Below, in pieces: positions 7,475 through 8,845 of a DNA stretch of 8,845 nt. This DNA is from Pseudolabrys sp. (lineage in GTDB: Bacteria; Pseudomonadota; Alphaproteobacteria; Rhizobiales; Xanthobacteraceae), in contig JAFAQJ010000107.1 in NCBI GenBank assembly GCA_019246455.1, forward strand, positions 1 through 8,845. Reading direction: 5' to 3'. Below the pieces are notes generated by a model. It did no database searches. It had not been told where the DNA came from and was given only the letters and a program-made list of their open reading frames with translations. A program made the position numbers and the translations under genes. How positions within the stretch are numbered: position 1 is the first letter of the stretch; each line of letters opens with the position of its first letter.

Positions 7475-7801
7475 TCAGTCGCAGATTTCGCGCCTGATCC
7501 AACGCTGGCGATATTCGTCCCACACGCGTTCGACATGGCACACCGCGCTGTCGTAAACCTCGTTCGGGTCGACGTCGGCCGGTGCGACGCCGGGTGGTGG
7601 CGGCGGCGGCGCGACATAAACCGGCGCGGCCTGCGAATTGGCGATGGCGCCGCCGATGATGGCGCCCGCCGCGATGCCACCGATCACGCCGGCGCCGACC
7701 GCGCAGCCCCGGCAGTAAGCTTGCGCGGCATTCTGCGCGTCAAATGAAACCGCCGTGGCAGCGAGCGCGGCCACGGCGAGAAACGAACCGATCTTGGTCA
7801 T
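7475..7801 (-). CDS. Small exported glycine-zipper protein with CxGC motif (paralogue 1 of 3)
   Basis: A 108-residue protein. Its signal peptide (residues 1-28) ends in AQA before Y29. C30-R-G-C33 follows at once, then a glycine-zipper-like stretch (AVGAGVIGGIAAGAIIGGAIANS, 34-56), a six-proline run (65-70) and a C-terminal segment starting with C88 (CHVERVWDEYRQRWIRREIC) and ending at C107. Such Gly/Ala zippers usually insert in or associate with membranes; the function is unknown. I chose ATG 7801, not the upstream in-frame start at 7846, because only 7801 puts the signal peptide at the N-terminus. The likely ribosome binding site (GGGGAAC) lies inside a strong hairpin. It is the last of three tandem paralogues, and its four-cysteine layout matches the middle one almost residue for residue. 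Confidence 0.82.
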   Translation of the reverse strand: MTKIGSFLAVAALAATAVSFDAQNAAQAYCRGCAVGAGVIGGIAAGAIIGGAIANSQAAPVYVAPPPPPPGVAPADVDPNEVYDSAVCHVERVWDEYRQRWIRREICD

Positions 7802-7808
7802 GGATGTT

Positions 7809-7836
7809 CCCCGCCGATGATCCTCGGCGGGGATCA
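7809..7836 (-). promoter_or_regulatory. Overlapping alternative hairpins covering a ribosome binding site
   Basis: On the transcribed minus strand, CCCCGCCGA (7832-7824) pairs perfectly with TCGGCGGGG (7817-7809), a nine-pair GC-rich stem with a six-base loop that hides the purine-rich binding site seven bases before ATG 7801. A second perfect inverted repeat, TGATCC (7836-7831) with GGATCA (7823-7818), uses part of the same bases, so the two cannot form together. The second would leave TCGGCGGGG unpaired. The repeats are seen directly; regulation is inference. The first hairpin could also act as a terminator-like structure for the upstream gene, but it lacks a T run. Confidence 0.5.
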
Positions 7837-7861
7837 GACACCCCAAGCCCTTAAGACTTGC

Positions 7862-8176
7862 TTACGGGCAGATGAAACGCGGGCGGCTCCAGCCGACGCG
7901 ATTGCCGTAGGCGTCATAGAGCGGACGGCGAGACCAGTAACCCCCGGGGCAGGAGACGGGATACGGCGCGCCGTAGCCTTCATAAACGACGTAGCCCGGC
8001 GCCGGCGCGTAGCGCGGCCCGCTGTTCGCGATCGCTGCACCGAGGATGGCGCCGCCGACGATGCCGGCGCCCACCGCGCAGCCGATGCAGCGCGCTTGCG
8101 CCGGTTGCGTCGAGGTCGTGACCGCACCGGCGACGATGGTCGCGGCCGCGGCAAATGCAATCAGAGCCTTCTTCAT
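7862..8176 (-). CDS. Small exported glycine-zipper protein with CxGC motif (paralogue 2 of 3)
   Basis: A 104-residue protein. Its signal peptide (1-28) ends in AQA before R29, followed by C30-I-G-C33 and a glycine-zipper stretch (AVGAGIVGGAILGAAIANS, 34-52). The middle is Pro/Tyr/Gly-rich (GPRYAPAPGYVVYEGYGAPYPV) and the C-terminal segment runs from C76 (CPGGYWSRRPLYDAYGNRVG) to C103. The CxGCAVGAG core and the cysteine positions 30 and 33 are identical to those in paralogue 1, so the two are clear relatives. The start at 8176 is supported by AGGGAG eight bases upstream and a proper signal peptide. Its upstream region (8177-8303) holds several inverted repeats that look like regulatory sites. 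Presumed periplasmic or membrane-associated; function unknown. The cysteines could bind metal or form disulfides. Confidence 0.85.
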   Translation of the reverse strand: MKKALIAFAAAATIVAGAVTTSTQPAQARCIGCAVGAGIVGGAILGAAIANSGPRYAPAPGYVVYEGYGAPYPVSCPGGYWSRRPLYDAYGNRVGWSRPRFICP

Positions 8177-8177
8177 T

Positions 8178-8189
8178 GGGAGATCTCCC
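8178..8189. promoter_or_regulatory. Perfect 12-base palindrome over the ribosome binding site of paralogue 2
   Basis: GGGAGATCTCCC is a perfect palindrome one base upstream of ATG 8176. It includes most of the ribosome binding site AGGGAG (8190-8185 on the minus strand). In RNA it could form a four-pair stem with a GATC loop; in DNA it could be a dimer-binding site. A chance origin cannot be excluded. Confidence 0.35.
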
Positions 8190-8260
8190 TCTCGATTTCA
8201 TGGCCGGTTCGGGGCCACGCCAAACTGATCCAGTGCCGTAATCAGCTACCCTTAATTTGT

Positions 8261-8277
8261 CGGAAATTAGATTTCCG
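8261..8277. promoter_or_regulatory. Operator-like inverted repeat upstream of paralogue 2
   Basis: CGGAAAT-TAG-ATTTCCG is a perfect inverted repeat with 7-base arms and a 3-base spacer, 84 bases upstream of ATG 8176. It is AT-rich in the centre, unlike the surrounding sequence. The size fits a dimeric repressor or activator site, but I cannot name the regulator. It lies where the promoter of paralogue 2 is expected; I find no convincing -35/-10 pair. Confidence 0.4.
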
Positions 8278-8280
8278 GTC

Positions 8281-8296
8281 TGTGACGGTGGTCACA
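8281..8296. promoter_or_regulatory. CRP-like palindrome TGTGA-N6-TCACA
   Basis: TGTGACGGTGGTCACA matches the E. coli CRP half-site rule TGTGA-N6-TCACA exactly. It lies 104 bases upstream of ATG 8176 and three bases beyond the inverted repeat at 8261-8277. Its last base overlaps the end of the T run of the terminator of the upstream gene. Alphaproteobacteria have CRP/FNR-family regulators, but their sites often differ from the E. coli one, so the identity of the binding protein is open. Confidence 0.42.
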
Positions 8297-8330
8297 AGAA
8301 AAAGGCCCGGAAATTCTGAATTCCCGGGCC
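8296..8330 (-). terminator. Intrinsic terminator of paralogue 3
   Basis: GGCCCGGAAATTC (8304-8316) and GAATTCCCGGGCC (8318-8330) form an inverted repeat with 12 of 13 pairs matching. On the minus strand it begins 28 bases after the TAA of the gene at 8358-8654 and is followed directly by TTTTTCTT (8303-8296). A GC-rich stem with a T run is the classic Rho-independent layout. It separates paralogue 3 from paralogue 2, so the two are probably transcribed separately. Confidence 0.85.
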
Positions 8331-8357
8331 CCTTTCGTTTCTGAAAGACTGTTCAGG

Positions 8358-8654
8358 TTAGCCGCACACCCGCACGCGGCGGATACGCCAGCCCCAGCCG
8401 TCCCAGAATCGCTCGCGATGCCAGTAGCAGCCCGGGCCGTAGGCATACGCCGGCCCGTAATAGCCGCCGTAGTACGGCCCCGGTCCGTAGTAGTACGGGC
8501 CACTCGCCGCCGAGCCGATGATCGCGCCAGCCGCGAGGCCGCCAATGATACCCGCGGCAATAGCGCCACCGCGCGCTTCCGCCTTCGGGGGTGCCGCAAT
8601 CGCCGCCACCGCGATGGTGGCCGCCGCGGCAAGAGCTGTCAGAGTCTTGGTCAT
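8358..8654 (-). CDS. Small exported glycine-zipper, Tyr/Gly-rich protein (paralogue 3 of 3)
   Basis: A 98-residue protein. Its signal peptide (1-27) ends in AEA before R28. A glycine-zipper stretch (GGAIAAGIIGGLAAGAIIGSAASG, 29-52) follows, then a Tyr/Gly/Pro-rich run (PYYYGPGPYYGGYYGPAYAYGPG) and a Trp/Arg-rich end from C76 (CYWHRERFWDGWGWRIRRVRVC) to C97. It keeps the terminal cysteine pair of its two neighbours but lacks the CxGC motif. Similar small proteins are common in Bradyrhizobium-type genomes; the function is unknown. ATG 8654 is chosen over ATG 8666 because GGAGG lies five bases upstream of it and inside the longer version. It has an EcfG-type promoter and its own terminator, so it is probably a single-gene unit. 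Presumed periplasmic or membrane-associated. Confidence 0.85.
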   Translation of the reverse strand: MTKTLTALAAAATIAVAAIAAPPKAEARGGAIAAGIIGGLAAGAIIGSAASGPYYYGPGPYYGGYYGPAYAYGPGCYWHRERFWDGWGWRIRRVRVCG

Positions 8655-8680
8655 GTGCACCTCCACATCTCAAACCAATA

Positions 8681-8706
8681 AACGCTTGTGTTGGCGACGA
8701 GGTTCC
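8681..8706 (-). promoter_or_regulatory. EcfG-type general stress promoter (GGAAC-N17-CGTT)
   Basis: On the minus strand GGAAC (8706-8702) is followed after exactly 17 bases by CGTT (8684-8681). This matches the promoter consensus reported for EcfG, the general stress sigma factor of Alphaproteobacteria (GGAAC, 16-18 bases, CGTT). The -10 element ends 26 bases before ATG 8654, leaving room for a transcript start near 8673 and the GGAGG ribosome binding site. I found no equally good match upstream of the other genes in the window. Confidence 0.7.
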
Positions 8707-8782
8707 TATTTTGCGCGTGAATAGCCGCTGAATGGGCCGTTGGAATTCACCCCTAAGGCCCTGTCCCCAAATTAAATTTTAG

Positions 8783-8845
8783 TCAGATTTCGGGGCCGCG
8801 CAGCCCGTGGAAAATGCGACCCAGGAGGTTCGCCCGCGAGGCTGC
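8783..8845 (-). CDS. Possible 3' end of a gene entering from the right edge
   Basis: Reading leftwards from the window edge, one minus-strand frame gives 20 residues (AASRANLLGRIFHGLRGPEI) and then TGA at 8785-8783. The composition is plausible for a protein C-terminus, but another frame is also open to a TAA, and the stretch is too short to judge. The sequence between this stop and the EcfG-type promoter (8707-8782) shows no gene. Confidence 0.2.
   Translation of the reverse strand, partial: AASRANLLGRIFHGLRGPEI

Noticed and set aside
8766..8794. CCCCAAAT and ATTTCGGGG as a terminator for the gene possibly entering from the right.
   Set aside because: The stem needs a bulge, overlaps the stop codon and has no T run after it.

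Overview
The window is GC-rich and reads as chromosome of an alphaproteobacterium, most likely of the Hyphomicrobiales (Bradyrhizobium/Rhodopseudomonas/Xanthobacteraceae type). The pointers are the FixL/FixJ-like two-component proteins, an MHYT-PAS-GGDEF-EAL protein, small secreted glycine-zipper proteins of a kind common in that order, and a promoter matching the alphaproteobacterial general-stress sigma factor EcfG. I see no tRNA, rRNA, CRISPR array, insertion sequence or phage gene. The genus is inferred from general similarity only.

Layout. Positions 1-660 (minus) carry the N-terminal part of a DMT/EamA-family permease that runs off the left edge. Just upstream of it (724-911, minus) is a decayed remnant of an enolase-superfamily (mandelate racemase/muconate lactonizing type) gene: about 22 N-terminal codons and about 35 C-terminal codons are joined with the middle missing, a frameshift between them, and ATA where the start codon should be. 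Positions 1040-3454 (plus) encode a membrane-bound cyclic-di-GMP enzyme. Convergent to it is a minus-strand pair of a four-helix membrane histidine kinase (3885-4940) and a receiver-only response regulator (3495-3869). A small secreted two-cysteine protein (5250-5483, minus) is divergent from a plus-strand pair: a UPF0114/YqhA-family membrane protein (5598-6182) and an MltB-type lytic transglycosylase (6182-7384), which share one base at the stop/start junction TAGTG.

The right end (7475-8654, minus) holds three tandem small exported glycine-zipper proteins, each with a signal peptide, a Gly/Ala-rich hydrophobic stretch and a C-terminal Trp/Arg-rich segment bounded by two cysteines. Two also have a CxGC motif near the signal-peptide cleavage site. 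Each gene has a different control layout. The upstream one has an EcfG-type promoter and a strong intrinsic terminator. The middle one is preceded by a CRP-like palindrome, a second inverted repeat and a palindrome over its ribosome binding site. The last has two mutually exclusive hairpins around its ribosome binding site. This envelope-protein cluster is the most unusual part of the window.

Several products concern the cell envelope (transglycosylase, YqhA-like protein, four small exported proteins) or signalling (c-di-GMP enzyme, two-component pair). Nothing in the sequence proves they form one pathway.
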